Assembly: GCA_964454255.1 (NCBI GenBank)
Contig: CAYVSY010000004.1
Location: forward strand, 1-32,910
Source: CAYVSY01 sp964454255
Lineage (GTDB): Bacteria > Bacillota_I > Bacilli_A > RF39 > UBA660
Direction: 5' to 3'
Length of the DNA: 32,910 nt
Shown: positions 6,960-15,003 of the stretch, in pieces
Layout of the letters: each line of letters begins with the position of its first letter
How positions within the stretch are numbered: the stretch's first letter is position 1
The notes under the pieces: generated by a model
Database searches by the model: none
The model's input: only the letters and a program-made list of their open reading frames with translations
Told to the model about the DNA's origin: nothing
Translations under genes and position numbers: made by a program

Positions 6960-8234
6960 TTATTTAGTCCATTCAAACTCAAAATCTAAGATACGAACAA
7001 TATCACCATCTTTTATACCTAATTTTATGAGTTCATCATCAAGTCCTGTGCGCCTTATTTTTTTGGCAAAATTAACATATGCTTCTTCTGTATTAAAGTT
7101 TGTCATTTTAAATATACGTTCAATTTTTTCACTTCTAACTACCCAAACATTATTATCTTGAGTAATTATCCATGGTTTTTCTTTTTTAAATTTATATAAG
7201 ACATGAGTTTCAATTGTTTCTGGAGCAAATAATGGTTCATTGTCAGTTTCTTCAACTAAGTTCCCTAAATAATTCATTAAATCAGTTAATCCCGTTCCAT
7301 TAATTGCTTCTATTTCAAATATCGGAATATCTTTAATTTCTTTTTTAAATTTAATTAAATTTTCTTTTGATTTTTCTATATCCATTTTATTAGCTACAAT
7401 TACTTTAGGTTTATCCAGTAGCTTAGGATTATATTCAATTAATTCTTTTTTTATCATATTATAGTCATTAAGTGGATTTCTTCCTTCACTTCCACTCATA
7501 TCAAGAACATGCACTAAAATTTTTGTTCTTTCGACATGTTTTAAAAATCTGATTCCAAGTCCTGCACCATCTGATGCTCCTTCAATTAATCCTGGTAAAT
7601 CGGCTAACACAAACTTTTTCATATTTTTTGTTGTTACTAAACCAAGATTAGGTGATAAAGTCGTAAAATGATAACTTGCAATTTTGGGATTAGCCGCTGA
7701 TACATTTGATAGAATAGTCGATTTGCCTACACTTGGCATTCCTACTAATCCAACATCAGCCATCATTCTTAGTGTAGTATTAATATGTCTAATCTCACCT
7801 GGTTCACCTTTTTCACAAAAAGATGGACATGGATTAGTTTTTGTGGCTAAACTAACATTTCCACGACCTCCACGACCTCCATAGGCAATTATAACTTCTT
7901 CTTTATCTGATGTGAGATCTCCTATTATCATTCCAGTATCGTTATCTTTAATAGTCGTGCCTATCGGAACTTTTATTATTGTATCTTTCGCATTAAAACC
8001 ATTTTTGTTTTTTCCCATGCCATTTTGTCCATTTTGACCTTTTATGTGCTTTTGATATTTTAAATCAATTAGTGTTTTTAAACCACTATCACTTATAAAA
8101 ATTACATCTCCACCTTTTCCGCCAGTTCCGCCAAATGGTCCACCCATGGGAATGTATTTTTCACGGCGATAAGCTAGACAACCATCTCCACCAGTTCCAG
8201 CTTGAATTTCTATATTAGTTTCATCTACAAACAT
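6960..8234 (-). CDS. obg: Obg family GTPase (CgtA)
   Basis: An essential ribosome-associated GTPase involved in 50S assembly and stress responses. Domains: glycine-rich Obg fold (1-158, with GGTGGKGGDV and GGRGGRGN), G domain with GMPSVGKS (about 165-172), DLPGLIEGA (about 212) and NKMD (about 282), and a C-terminal OCT domain (KPWIITQDNNVWVV onward). The 424-residue length is normal. A GTG three codons upstream (8243) is also open, but MFVDETNIEI matches the usual Obg start and GAGTGAT lies at the right distance from the ATG at 8234. It probably has its own promoter. Confidence 0.96.
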   Translation of the reverse strand: MFVDETNIEIQAGTGGDGCLAYRREKYIPMGGPFGGTGGKGGDVIFISDSGLKTLIDLKYQKHIKGQNGQNGMGKNKNGFNAKDTIIKVPIGTTIKDNDTGMIIGDLTSDKEEVIIAYGGRGGRGNVSLATKTNPCPSFCEKGEPGEIRHINTTLRMMADVGLVGMPSVGKSTILSNVSAANPKIASYHFTTLSPNLGLVTTKNMKKFVLADLPGLIEGASDGAGLGIRFLKHVERTKILVHVLDMSGSEGRNPLNDYNMIKKELIEYNPKLLDKPKVIVANKMDIEKSKENLIKFKKEIKDIPIFEIEAINGTGLTDLMNYLGNLVEETDNEPLFAPETIETHVLYKFKKEKPWIITQDNNVWVVRSEKIERIFKMTNFNTEEAYVNFAKKIRRTGLDDELIKLGIKDGDIVRILDFEFEWTK

Positions 8235-8257
8235 TTTAATCACTCATTTCAGATATT

Positions 8258-8266
8258 ATTATATCA
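8258..8266 (-). promoter_or_regulatory. obg promoter, extended -10
   Basis: TGATATAAT with no good -35 hexamer at 17 nt. It lies immediately after the terminator of the upstream lipoprotein gene. Confidence 0.55.
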
Positions 8267-8275
8267 TATTTTTAA

Positions 8276-8306
8276 AAGAAAAAATGAGAAACTTATTGTT
8301 CCTCAT
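8276..8306 (-). terminator. terminator of the 8293-8763 lipoprotein gene
   Basis: A 9-bp stem with one G.U (ATGAGGAAC / GTTTCTCAT on the minus strand), loop AATAA, then TTTTTCTTTT. The stop codon of the gene lies in the loop. Confidence 0.8.
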
Positions 8307-8763
8307 AAATTGTCCATTTCATTGTAATAGTTTTTTTCTTATTGACCCATTCAATGTAATATTCACCATATCCTATAAATGGAAATATAATATGACCATT
8401 TGTTGTTCCATTTGCTCTAATATTACCTACTTTCGTAATTAAGCTAGTATATTTAGTGCCAGATATTTTTTCTAATTTTATATTATTTGGTCCATATACA
8501 GTATACAGTGATGTTGATACAGCAATTGCAGTATCTGTAGTATTCTTAGCATTAACTTCTAAAAAGACTAAATCTTGATATTTTTCACTACTTGATATTG
8601 CTTTACGTAATGAGTAATTAACAAATGATATATCAAATTTTTCTAAAGAGATAGTATCACCTATTGTCACATCTTTTTGTTCTTCAATTACTTTTTTTGA
8701 TCCACATGCTGATAAAATCCCTATCATAATTACAAGTATAAATATGTTAAATATTTTTTTCAT
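8293..8763 (-). CDS. DUF4352-like lipoprotein
   Basis: An exported lipoprotein of 156 residues. The signal peptide ends in the lipobox LSAC (Cys about residue 20), followed by a short polar linker and a beta-rich domain (FLEVNAKNTTDTAIAVS, then GHIIFPFIGYGEYYIEW). This resembles the immunoglobulin-like DUF4352/DUF5067 domains common on Gram-positive lipoproteins. A GTG at 8772 is in frame, but GAGGTG then sits correctly for the ATG at 8763. It is a single-gene unit with its own promoter and terminator. The ligand and role are unknown. Confidence 0.8.
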   Translation of the reverse strand: MKKIFNIFILVIMIGILSACGSKKVIEEQKDVTIGDTISLEKFDISFVNYSLRKAISSSEKYQDLVFLEVNAKNTTDTAIAVSTSLYTVYGPNNIKLEKISGTKYTSLITKVGNIRANGTTNGHIIFPFIGYGEYYIEWVNKKKTITMKWTIYEEQ

Positions 8764-8785
8764 TTTTTGCACCTCATCTACTTAT

Positions 8786-8814
8786 ATCATAAAGGTTTAA
8801 ATGATTATTGTCAA
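8786..8814 (-). promoter_or_regulatory. promoter of the DUF4352-like lipoprotein gene
   Basis: Consensus -35 TTGACA (8809-8814), 17-nt spacer and -10 TATGAT (8786-8791). One of the best sigma-A matches in the window. Confidence 0.8.
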
Positions 8815-8844
8815 TAATTATTTTAAAATCCATTTTTTTTTACA

Positions 8845-10149
8845 TCATTTTGTTTTAACGGCCTTAAATATTTTTTTCCATAAATTGCTTGATGAATAGT
8901 TTAAAATACCTACTTTATATATTCTTATTCCATATTTAAATAATATACATAAAACAGTAACCATTATTACTATTGCTATTAAAACATCAACAATACTAAT
9001 TTGACCAATTAATAGTAATGCTGGAGAAAGCAAGGCGGAAATAAATGGAAAATATGATGCCAGTTTAATTAAAGTGCTTCCTTCAAACATTCCAGCCATA
9101 ATTGATAAATAATAACCCACCAATGAAATAATTATTATTGGTGTTTGAACTTGTTGATAATCTTCCATGTTTGTTGTCATAGAAGCTAATATTCCAGCAA
9201 GTAAAGAATATCCAATAAATGTTAATATCATTAAAACCAATGTTAATGGAATAATAAAAATTAATTTACTAATAACACCACTATCAGTCATCATTGAAAT
9301 TATCCCACTAATTGATGATTGAATATCTGGAGTTATTAAACTACCAGCTGAACATTTTCTAACTAATAATGCTATTCCACATGAAGCTAATAATAAGGCT
9401 CCTTGAATTAAAACGAATATATTACCTGCTAATATTTTAGAAAAGAAATGTGTTTTTGGAGATACATTTGATATTATTATTTCCATTCCTTTTGTCGTTT
9501 TTTCTTCATTAATTTCAGCGCCAATCATTTGAACTAAAAACATCGTTAACATAAAAAATGGTAATATTAATAATGGGAAAACTGTCCCCATAATTAAATT
9601 CATCGTTTCGTCTAATGATCTCGAATCATCTAATTTGGTAGTTGTAATTGTAACAGGACTATTTACTATCGCTAATATTTCATTAGATATATTATAATGT
9701 TGAAGTGCTATATCTTTTTTTACACCATTAATAGCATTAGTAATAACTTGATATGTTATAGTTTTTACATTTCCTTTTGTTATTAAATCTACCTTTAAAA
9801 ATTCTGATTCATCATTATTAAAAACTATTAATATTTTATCTTCTTCTTTAATTTCAGTTTTTAAATCATCAACTGATTTATCTGTTAAAGAAATTTCACT
9901 ATTATTGTTTCCAACATAATTATATAATTCGTTATAATTGGTTTTAAATTTATCATACACATTAGCATTATCAATAACTAATATTTTATCAATATGTTCA
10001 AATTCTCCACCAAATGCTTTGATAATTGAATCAATGTTTGCGACACAAACGATAAGTAAAAAAATAAATATATTGGCTATCACAAACCATTTTGTTTTAA
10101 TTTTTTTATTTAAACTCATTTTAGTTAAAAACCATAATTTATTCTTCAT
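8845..10149 (-). CDS. ABC-2 type exporter permease, NatB-like
   Basis: The membrane half of an ABC exporter. It has one N-terminal helix (about 24-42), a long outside loop of about 130 residues, then five to six helices in the C-terminal half, with the motif GAEINEEKTTKGMEIIISN typical of NatB-type permeases. Bacillus NatAB exports sodium. The substrate here cannot be inferred. The ATG at 10149 has AGGTGA upstream. A GTG at 10158 is the alternative. It overlaps the ATPase gene by 11 nt, so the two are coupled. No clear terminator follows. Confidence 0.85.
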   Translation of the reverse strand: MKNKLWFLTKMSLNKKIKTKWFVIANIFIFLLIVCVANIDSIIKAFGGEFEHIDKILVIDNANVYDKFKTNYNELYNYVGNNNSEISLTDKSVDDLKTEIKEEDKILIVFNNDESEFLKVDLITKGNVKTITYQVITNAINGVKKDIALQHYNISNEILAIVNSPVTITTTKLDDSRSLDETMNLIMGTVFPLLILPFFMLTMFLVQMIGAEINEEKTTKGMEIIISNVSPKTHFFSKILAGNIFVLIQGALLLASCGIALLVRKCSAGSLITPDIQSSISGIISMMTDSGVISKLIFIIPLTLVLMILTFIGYSLLAGILASMTTNMEDYQQVQTPIIIISLVGYYLSIMAGMFEGSTLIKLASYFPFISALLSPALLLIGQISIVDVLIAIVIMVTVLCILFKYGIRIYKVGILNYSSSNLWKKIFKAVKTK

Positions 10150-11038
10150 ATGCTTCACCTGCTTTTTCTAAGAAAATGTCATTTAAGCTAGCATCTTCTA
10201 CCATATATTTAGTAATATTTGGATATTTTGAAATAACTTTAAATATACTATTAACGTATTTAATGTCTTGAATTGAAACAATATAATTATTAGCCTCACT
10301 TATAACACTAATAACACCATCTAATTTTTCAACTTCTTGGACATTAATGTCACCATTAATAATTATTTTTTTCTTTCTAAAATCATTTTTTATGTCTTTT
10401 AAATAACCTTCTAAAACAGATTTTCCTTTAACTAGAACAACTAATTTTTCACAAAACATTTCAACATGTTCAATACGATGAGATGAAAATATAATCATTG
10501 TTCCTTTGCTTTTTAATTCTAATATTTTTTTCTTAAATAATTCTACATTTAATGGATCAAGGCCACTAAACGGTTCGTCTAATATTAATAGACTTGGTTT
10601 ATGAATAATCGCGCAGATAAATTGTATTTTTTGTTGATTTCCTTTTGATAATTCTTTAATTTTTCTTTTTTTATATTCACTTATGCCAAATTCTTTTAAT
10701 AATTTATCTAATTCAATTTCTATTTTATCTTCTTCCATATCCTTTAATGTTGCATAAAATTTAACTTGTTCTAAAACAGTCATTTTGGTAAGAAGACTTC
10801 TTTCTTCAGTTAGAAAACCTATTCTATTTGAAAATTTGTATCCAATTTTTTCTTCATTAAAGTAGATATTTCCATCATAATCATCAATAAGCCCCATAAT
10901 CATTCTAAAAGTTGTGGTTTTACCAGCACCATTTAATCCTAATAAACCAAATATTTCTCCTTCTTGAACAGTAAAACTCAAGTCATTAACAGCTTTTAAT
11001 TTGCCATAACATTTTGTTACATGTTCTATTTTCAACAT
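10139..11038 (-). CDS. ABC transporter ATPase, NatA-like
   Basis: The ATPase partner of the downstream permease. Walker A is GLNGAGKTT, the signature region is ELSKGNQQKIQFI (the usual SGG is replaced by SKG, as is frequent in this subfamily), and Walker B is LLILDEPFSGLDP. The H-loop FSSHRIEHVE follows, then a C-terminal domain of about 80 residues found in NatA/DrrA-type proteins. The 299-residue length fits. The ATG at 11038 has GGGTGA five bases upstream. A GTG at 11047 would consume the Shine-Dalgarno. First gene of a two-gene operon. Confidence 0.9.
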   Translation of the reverse strand: MLKIEHVTKCYGKLKAVNDLSFTVQEGEIFGLLGLNGAGKTTTFRMIMGLIDDYDGNIYFNEEKIGYKFSNRIGFLTEERSLLTKMTVLEQVKFYATLKDMEEDKIEIELDKLLKEFGISEYKKRKIKELSKGNQQKIQFICAIIHKPSLLILDEPFSGLDPLNVELFKKKILELKSKGTMIIFSSHRIEHVEMFCEKLVVLVKGKSVLEGYLKDIKNDFRKKKIIINGDINVQEVEKLDGVISVISEANNYIVSIQDIKYVNSIFKVISKYPNITKYMVEDASLNDIFLEKAGEAYEE

Positions 11039-11055
11039 TTTTATCACCCATTACA

Positions 11056-11061
11056 ATTATA
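11056..11061 (-). promoter_or_regulatory. -10 element of the NatAB-like operon
   Basis: TATAAT 17 nt before the ATG, with only a poor -35 (TTTTAT). Short leader. Confidence 0.45.
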
Positions 11062-11107
11062 CTATATATATGATAAAAATAAAATACTTTTTTCCATTTT
11101 TGTGCTT

Positions 11108-11136
11108 TTGTAGTGACAAAAAATTGAACTTATAAT
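11108..11136 (+). promoter_or_regulatory. promoter of the Gly-rich peptide gene
   Basis: -35 TTGTAG (11108-11113), 17-nt spacer and perfect -10 TATAAT (11131-11136). It is divergent from the NatAB-like operon. Confidence 0.55.
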
Positions 11137-11170
11137 ACACTATATTAGAAATATAAAAGGAGGTAATGTT

Positions 11171-11347
11171 ATGTATTACTATGGAGGATACGGTGGTGGA
11201 TATGGTTCTGGCTGTGGCTGCCAAAGCGGTTGTGGATATCCAGGATATGGATATGGTGGCGGTGCTGGCTACGGTTATGGTGGAGCCATAATCCTTGTTT
11301 TATTTATTTTGCTTGTTATAATTATTGGCACACGCGTAGTTGCATAA
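11171..11347 (+). CDS. YjcZ-like Gly/Tyr-rich small membrane protein
   Basis: 58 residues. The first 38 are almost only Gly, Tyr, Cys, Ser and Pro (MYYYGGYGGGYGSGCGC, then GYGYGGG). They are followed by a single membrane helix AIILVLFILLVIIIG and a short tail. This is the layout of the YjcZ/YybI sporulation-associated peptides of Bacillus, though here the Gly-rich part is longer and carries three Cys. AAAGGAGG lies 6 nt before the ATG. It is a single-gene unit with promoter and terminator. The role in this organism is unknown, and sporulation cannot be inferred from it alone. Confidence 0.75.
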   Translation: MYYYGGYGGGYGSGCGCQSGCGYPGYGYGGGAGYGYGGAIILVLFILLVIIIGTRVVA

Positions 11348-11363
11348 GTTTTTTTAAAAAATG

Positions 11364-11392
11364 AAAGGGAAAATATTTCCTTTTTATTTTTT
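11364..11392 (+). terminator. terminator of the Gly-rich peptide gene
   Basis: A 9-bp stem AAAGGGAAA / TTTCCTTTT (one G.U) with a 3-nt loop and a long T-tract after it, 16 nt past the stop codon. Confidence 0.7.
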
Positions 11393-11529
11393 TTATGATA
11401 AAATTATATTATTGATTATTATTATTTATGATATTTAAAATTTAAACAAATACAAGTGATTCATCTCATAAATAATAAATATTACTTATAAATTTTAAAC
11501 ATTTTAAATATTACTAGGAGTTGATAAAT

Positions 11530-12078
11530 ATGCTTTTAATGAAGGATATATTAGACGAAAAAGATAAAAGATTACGAAAAAAAAATATTGATGTAACATT
11601 TCCAATAACTCAGACGAAAAAGAAAATTATTCATGATATGGTAGAATACTTAAGAAAAAGTCAAATTGAAGATATTGCTCAAAAATATAATTTGCGACCT
11701 GGAATGGGTTTAGCTGGACCACAAGTTGGAATAAATGAAAATTTTTTTGTGATTTGTCACGAAGAAGAAACAGGCCTATTTAAAAATTATGTAGCAATTA
11801 ATCCAAAAATGATAAGTAATTCAGAAGAATTAATTTTTGCTTCGACTGGTGAAGGATGTTTAAGTGTTAATCGTGATGTAGAAGGCATTGTTCCACGATA
11901 TGCTAGAGTAAAATTTGAAGCTTATGATATTGATGGAAATAAATACATTATTCGAGCTCGTGAAGAATTATCAATTGCTTTTCAACATGAATTTGATCAT
12001 TTAAATGGAATACTATTTTTTGATAAAATTAATAAAAAAGATCCATATTTTAATATGGATAATATGAGAGAAATATAA
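11530..12078 (+). CDS. def: peptide deformylase
   Basis: Removes the formyl group from the N-terminal Met of new proteins. All three family motifs are present: motif 1 GMGLAGPQVG (58-67), motif 2 EGCLS with the metal ligand Cys110, and motif 3 HEFDH with His153, Glu154 and His157. Motif 1 has AGPQ where most enzymes have AAPQ, a mild change that keeps the catalytic Gln. Long insertions make it a type 2 (Gram-positive) enzyme. The ATG at 11530 has AGGAG 9 nt upstream. A TTG at 11521 is less likely. It is convergent with the kinase-like gene. Confidence 0.95.
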   Translation: MLLMKDILDEKDKRLRKKNIDVTFPITQTKKKIIHDMVEYLRKSQIEDIAQKYNLRPGMGLAGPQVGINENFFVICHEEETGLFKNYVAINPKMISNSEELIFASTGEGCLSVNRDVEGIVPRYARVKFEAYDIDGNKYIIRAREELSIAFQHEFDHLNGILFFDKINKKDPYFNMDNMREI

Positions 12079-12111
12079 AGATAATATTAATCACTAGTAT
12101 CTTTCTTTTTT
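12077..12111 (+). terminator. terminator after deformylase
   Basis: AAAGATA (12077-12083) pairs with TATCTTT (12098-12104) and is followed by CTTTTT. The loop is long (14 nt), so it is a modest hairpin. It sits between two convergent genes and contains both stop regions. Confidence 0.5.
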
Positions 12112-12630
12112 ATATATTTTTTCAGTTTCTTCTTGTAATTTTTCTAATGTTGTATTTTCTACAATATAATCATGATTTTTAAAATCATCTAAATCTATTT
12201 CTGTTAGATGATTTTTTTGTTGTTCTGTCATTCCATTATCAAAATTTGGTCTAAATATATTTATTGATATAGTATTAGGATAAGCAGTTTTTATTTTATT
12301 TATTTCATTTTTTAAACGAACGTCACTAATAATAATTATATCAAAATAATTATTAAATATTTCAATATCTTCTATCATTCTATCCGTAAAAAAATCGTAT
12401 TTTTTCATATCAAGTCTAACTTTATTACCTAAGTCTTGAAGAAATTGACGAGGTTTAGTTTCTTCATTAAAATCCCAGTTTACTATTTCTTTAGCATAAT
12501 ATTTTAAATATTTTGACAATTGAGTAATAATAACTTTTTGATTGTTTCGTTCAGCAACTTCTTTTAACATACTTGAAAAAGTATCTTTTCCATGTCTAGC
12601 TTTTCCTGATATTAAAAATATTTTACTCAT
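12094..12630 (-). CDS. P-loop kinase-like protein, possible deoxynucleotide monophosphate kinase
   Basis: A 178-residue P-loop protein: Walker A GKARHGKDT (9-17), a mid-protein IIIISDVRLKNEI that would act as Walker B and lid approach, and a C-terminal coiled helix. The order and size match nucleotide or dephospho-CoA kinase-like folds, and the GKDT variant is typical of phage-type dNMP kinases. The substrate is not determined. It overlaps the preceding gene by 4 nt (ATGA), so it is the last gene of the AI-2E permease operon. It could be of phage origin, but composition is like its neighbours. Confidence 0.65.
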   Translation of the reverse strand: MSKIFLISGKARHGKDTFSSMLKEVAERNNQKVIITQLSKYLKYYAKEIVNWDFNEETKPRQFLQDLGNKVRLDMKKYDFFTDRMIEDIEIFNNYFDIIIISDVRLKNEINKIKTAYPNTISINIFRPNFDNGMTEQQKNHLTEIDLDDFKNHDYIVENTTLEKLQEETEKIYKKERY

Positions 12631-13034
12631 TTTTTGAATCTCTCCTTTTCTAAATCAAGTGATAATTCTTCTATATAAATGTAATTATCTAATAGTGTTT
12701 GATTATTAATTTCGTTTGAATGCCCACGAACGTCATTTAATTTATTTCTAATACTATAGACGACATTTTTAAAATCTTCATTCATCATTAAAGAATTATC
12801 TGAGGCAATAGTTATTAATTGTCTTAACGAAAAACTTTCTCCTTCAATAAATCTTTTTAATAAATCTAAAGATGATAATTTGTTTTTTATTTCTAATAAT
12901 TCTTGTGAATTAATTATACGTTTAATAAAATTTTTTTTAACTAATTTATTATAGGCTAATTCTTCTTTGACTATCATATCATTAATTTTCCTAATTAAAT
13001 TATCTCTATGTTCTGTTATTTCATTTAATTCCAT
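12627..13034 (-). CDS. hypothetical helical protein
   Basis: 135 residues, no Cys, almost entirely predicted helix, with charged heptad-like stretches at both ends (NEITEHRDNLIRKINDMIVK and the C-terminal EELSLDLEKERFKK). It looks like a small cytosolic coiled-coil protein. GAGG lies 6 nt before the ATG at 13034. An in-frame ATG at 13046 would contain that site. It lies between the permease (16 nt upstream) and the kinase-like gene (4-nt overlap). I do not recognise the family. Confidence 0.7.
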   Translation of the reverse strand: MELNEITEHRDNLIRKINDMIVKEELAYNKLVKKNFIKRIINSQELLEIKNKLSSLDLLKRFIEGESFSLRQLITIASDNSLMMNEDFKNVVYSIRNKLNDVRGHSNEINNQTLLDNYIYIEELSLDLEKERFKK

Positions 13035-13050
13035 GTTGAACCTCATATCT

Positions 13051-14211
13051 TCATACTTTTCTTAATTCTTCTATATCAATTATCTGATATTTATCATTTA
13101 TATAAGTAAATAATATTTTAATAATGGATATTATAGGGGTAGAAATTATCATACCTATTATTCCAAAGAAATATCCAAATATTAATAAGCCTACAATAAT
13201 TGTTACAGGGTGTAATTTCATTGTTTTGCTCATAACAAGTGGCTGTATGAAATTTCCTTCAATTACTTGAATAATTATGCATGTCATAAGAACAATTGTT
13301 CCAACTACCGGTCCTTGCGAATAACCAATTAAAACAGCTGGAGCGGCACCTATATATGGCCCAGCATATGGAATTATGTTAGTAATAGCACAGAACAATG
13401 CAAATAATATTGGTGCTTTTAAACCAGCAATTATAAATCCAACACTACATACAGCAAATATTATTGATGATACAATTAATGTTCCTTGAACAAAACTTTT
13501 TAAAGCAATATCCATTTTTTCACAAATTTGATTAATATTGTTTCTATATTTTAAAGGAATTATTGTTCCAATTCTTTCTATTGATTTATCAAAATCAAAT
13601 AATAAATATAAACCTATTATTAAACCTATTATTATTTCGCCTATTGTTCCAAAGAAACCTTTAACAATATTAAATAATAATTCAGGAATACTAGATGTTG
13701 AAGTTGTTGCAAATAATTCAATTTGTCTATATATATCATTTTTAACGGTTTCTAAATCAAAACCACTGTTACTAATTTTATCAAATAAATTATCAATAAA
13801 TTCTTTTATTTGGTCAACAATGGTAGGAACAGTTTTAACAAACTCATTAATTTCTTCATATAATATGGGAACAACAGCGGCAATTATTAAATACATAATA
13901 GCTAAAAAGACAACATATGTGGAAATTGTTCCCACAACTCTGTTAACACCTTTTTTTCTTAAAAAATGAACAATTGGATTTAATAACCAAGCAACAACTA
14001 ATCCAATAAAAAATGGTGATAGAATACTAAAAATAGTAATTATTATATCAAATACTCCCCATTCTTTTAATACTTTTGTTCCCATAAATAATATTAAAAT
14101 AATTATCAAAACAAAAGCAATTTTTAATATTGTATTAGTAATTTTAATTATTTCATTAACACGACCTACATCAATTTTATTATTATCTTTATCTTTAAAT
14201 ATATTAAACAT
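13051..14211 (-). CDS. AI-2E family transporter (YdbI/YueF-like permease)
   Basis: A 386-residue integral membrane protein with two helices near the N-terminus, a hydrophilic amphipathic middle (about 120-190), and five or six C-terminal helices. The family signature is visible as ITNIIPYAGPYIGAAPAVLI and in the block QVIEGNFIQPLVMSKTMKLHP. Members include TqsA, and some act as Na+/H+ antiporters. The substrate is open. RBS AGAGGTGAATT. First gene of a three-gene operon. Confidence 0.9.
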   Translation of the reverse strand: MFNIFKDKDNNKIDVGRVNEIIKITNTILKIAFVLIIILILFMGTKVLKEWGVFDIIITIFSILSPFFIGLVVAWLLNPIVHFLRKKGVNRVVGTISTYVVFLAIMYLIIAAVVPILYEEINEFVKTVPTIVDQIKEFIDNLFDKISNSGFDLETVKNDIYRQIELFATTSTSSIPELLFNIVKGFFGTIGEIIIGLIIGLYLLFDFDKSIERIGTIIPLKYRNNINQICEKMDIALKSFVQGTLIVSSIIFAVCSVGFIIAGLKAPILFALFCAITNIIPYAGPYIGAAPAVLIGYSQGPVVGTIVLMTCIIIQVIEGNFIQPLVMSKTMKLHPVTIIVGLLIFGYFFGIIGMIISTPIISIIKILFTYINDKYQIIDIEELRKV

Positions 14212-14229
14212 AATTCACCTCTTAATTAT

Positions 14230-14238
14230 ATTATATCA
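14230..14238 (-). promoter_or_regulatory. AI-2E permease operon promoter, extended -10
   Basis: TGATATAAT, overlapping a second TATAAT at 14225-14230. The -35 is weak. Confidence 0.55.
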
Positions 14239-14299
14239 AATATTATTAAAAACAAAAGAAAAAATAGAAACTTTACAATAAAAAATCTATTTTTTTAAA

Positions 14300-14332
14300 A
14301 AAAGAAAAAAGAATCATTATTTTTCTGATTCT
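14300..14332 (-). terminator. terminator of the YtxH-like gene
   Basis: AGAATCA / TGATTCT, 7 bp with a 9-nt loop, then TTTTTTCTTTTTTT on the minus strand. The stop codon lies in the loop next to the stem. Confidence 0.75.
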
Positions 14333-14724
14333 TCTAATTTTTTAAGAACTTCTTTTAGAACTAATACTACTTTTTCTTTTACTTCTTTAGCAACACTTTC
14401 TAAAACGGGTGTTCCCTTTGATTTTGCTAGAGCTAATAGATCTTCAGCTTTTAATTTTAAATCTTCTCCCTTTTCTTTGGCAATTTTTAATACTTTTTCT
14501 TTATCTAAATCATTTAATTCTGATTTGATTTCTTCTACTTTTTCTTGAAATTGTAATTTCAATTCTTCAACATCAACTTCTTTAGCCTTTGACCAAAGTT
14601 CATCTAATTTAATTTTTAGTTCTCTTCTTGTTTCGCTACCTTTTTTAGGAGCAAATAATAAAGCCAATCCTGCACCAATTCCTGCACCAAATAAAAATTT
14701 ACCAAATCCACCTTTTTTACTCAT
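14317..14724 (-). CDS. YtxH-like membrane-anchored coiled-coil protein
   Basis: A 135-residue YtxH family protein. A short basic start is followed by a glycine-rich membrane segment FGKFLFGAGIGAGLALLFAP with PKKGSETRRELK directly after it, then a long Lys/Glu helix. Bacillus homologues are general-stress proteins. The ATG at 14724 has AAGGTGA upstream. It overlaps the DUF948-like gene by 8 nt. That pairing is the usual YtxG-YtxH arrangement. Confidence 0.85.
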   Translation of the reverse strand: MSKKGGFGKFLFGAGIGAGLALLFAPKKGSETRRELKIKLDELWSKAKEVDVEELKLQFQEKVEEIKSELNDLDKEKVLKIAKEKGEDLKLKAEDLLALAKSKGTPVLESVAKEVKEKVVLVLKEVLKKLEESEK

Positions 14725-14998
14725 TTTCTTCACCTTCCTTTTTTTTATTTTTATTAAATAACTTATTTATTAATAAACTAATTTTATCTACCATTAAATC
14801 ACTAAGCGATGATAATTTATCAGTAGCAAAATCAATTATAGAAAAAAAGCCATTTAATTTTTTAACTTTAATATTTATATCATCTACAACTGTTTCTATC
14901 TTATTCATAGTAATTATTAATTTTATACCTAATATTATTAATACAATTAATAAAATAGAACCTAATATATATAATATTATTGGTAATACATCAGTCAT
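14717..14998 (-). CDS. DUF948/YtxG-like membrane protein
   Basis: 93 residues: one N-terminal membrane helix (about 7-30), then a helical region (NKIETVVDDINIKVKKLNGF) and a basic-acidic tail. Matches the layout of YtxG-type DUF948 proteins and, as usual, precedes a YtxH gene with overlap. It starts 5 nt after the stop of the acidic protein, so it is part of the same operon. Confidence 0.75.
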   Translation of the reverse strand: MTDVLPIILYILGSILLIVLIILGIKLIITMNKIETVVDDINIKVKKLNGFFSIIDFATDKLSSLSDLMVDKISLLINKLFNKNKKKEGEENE

Positions 14999-15003
14999 TT
15001 TTC

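Noticed and set aside
10139..11038. NatA-like ATPase as inactive because its signature is SKG and not SGG
   Set aside because: This variant is common in the subfamily, and Walker A, Walker B and the H-loop are intact.
12094..12630. Kinase-like gene as part of a prophage
   Set aside because: No other phage genes nearby; it is coupled to a host-type permease operon and has the same base composition.
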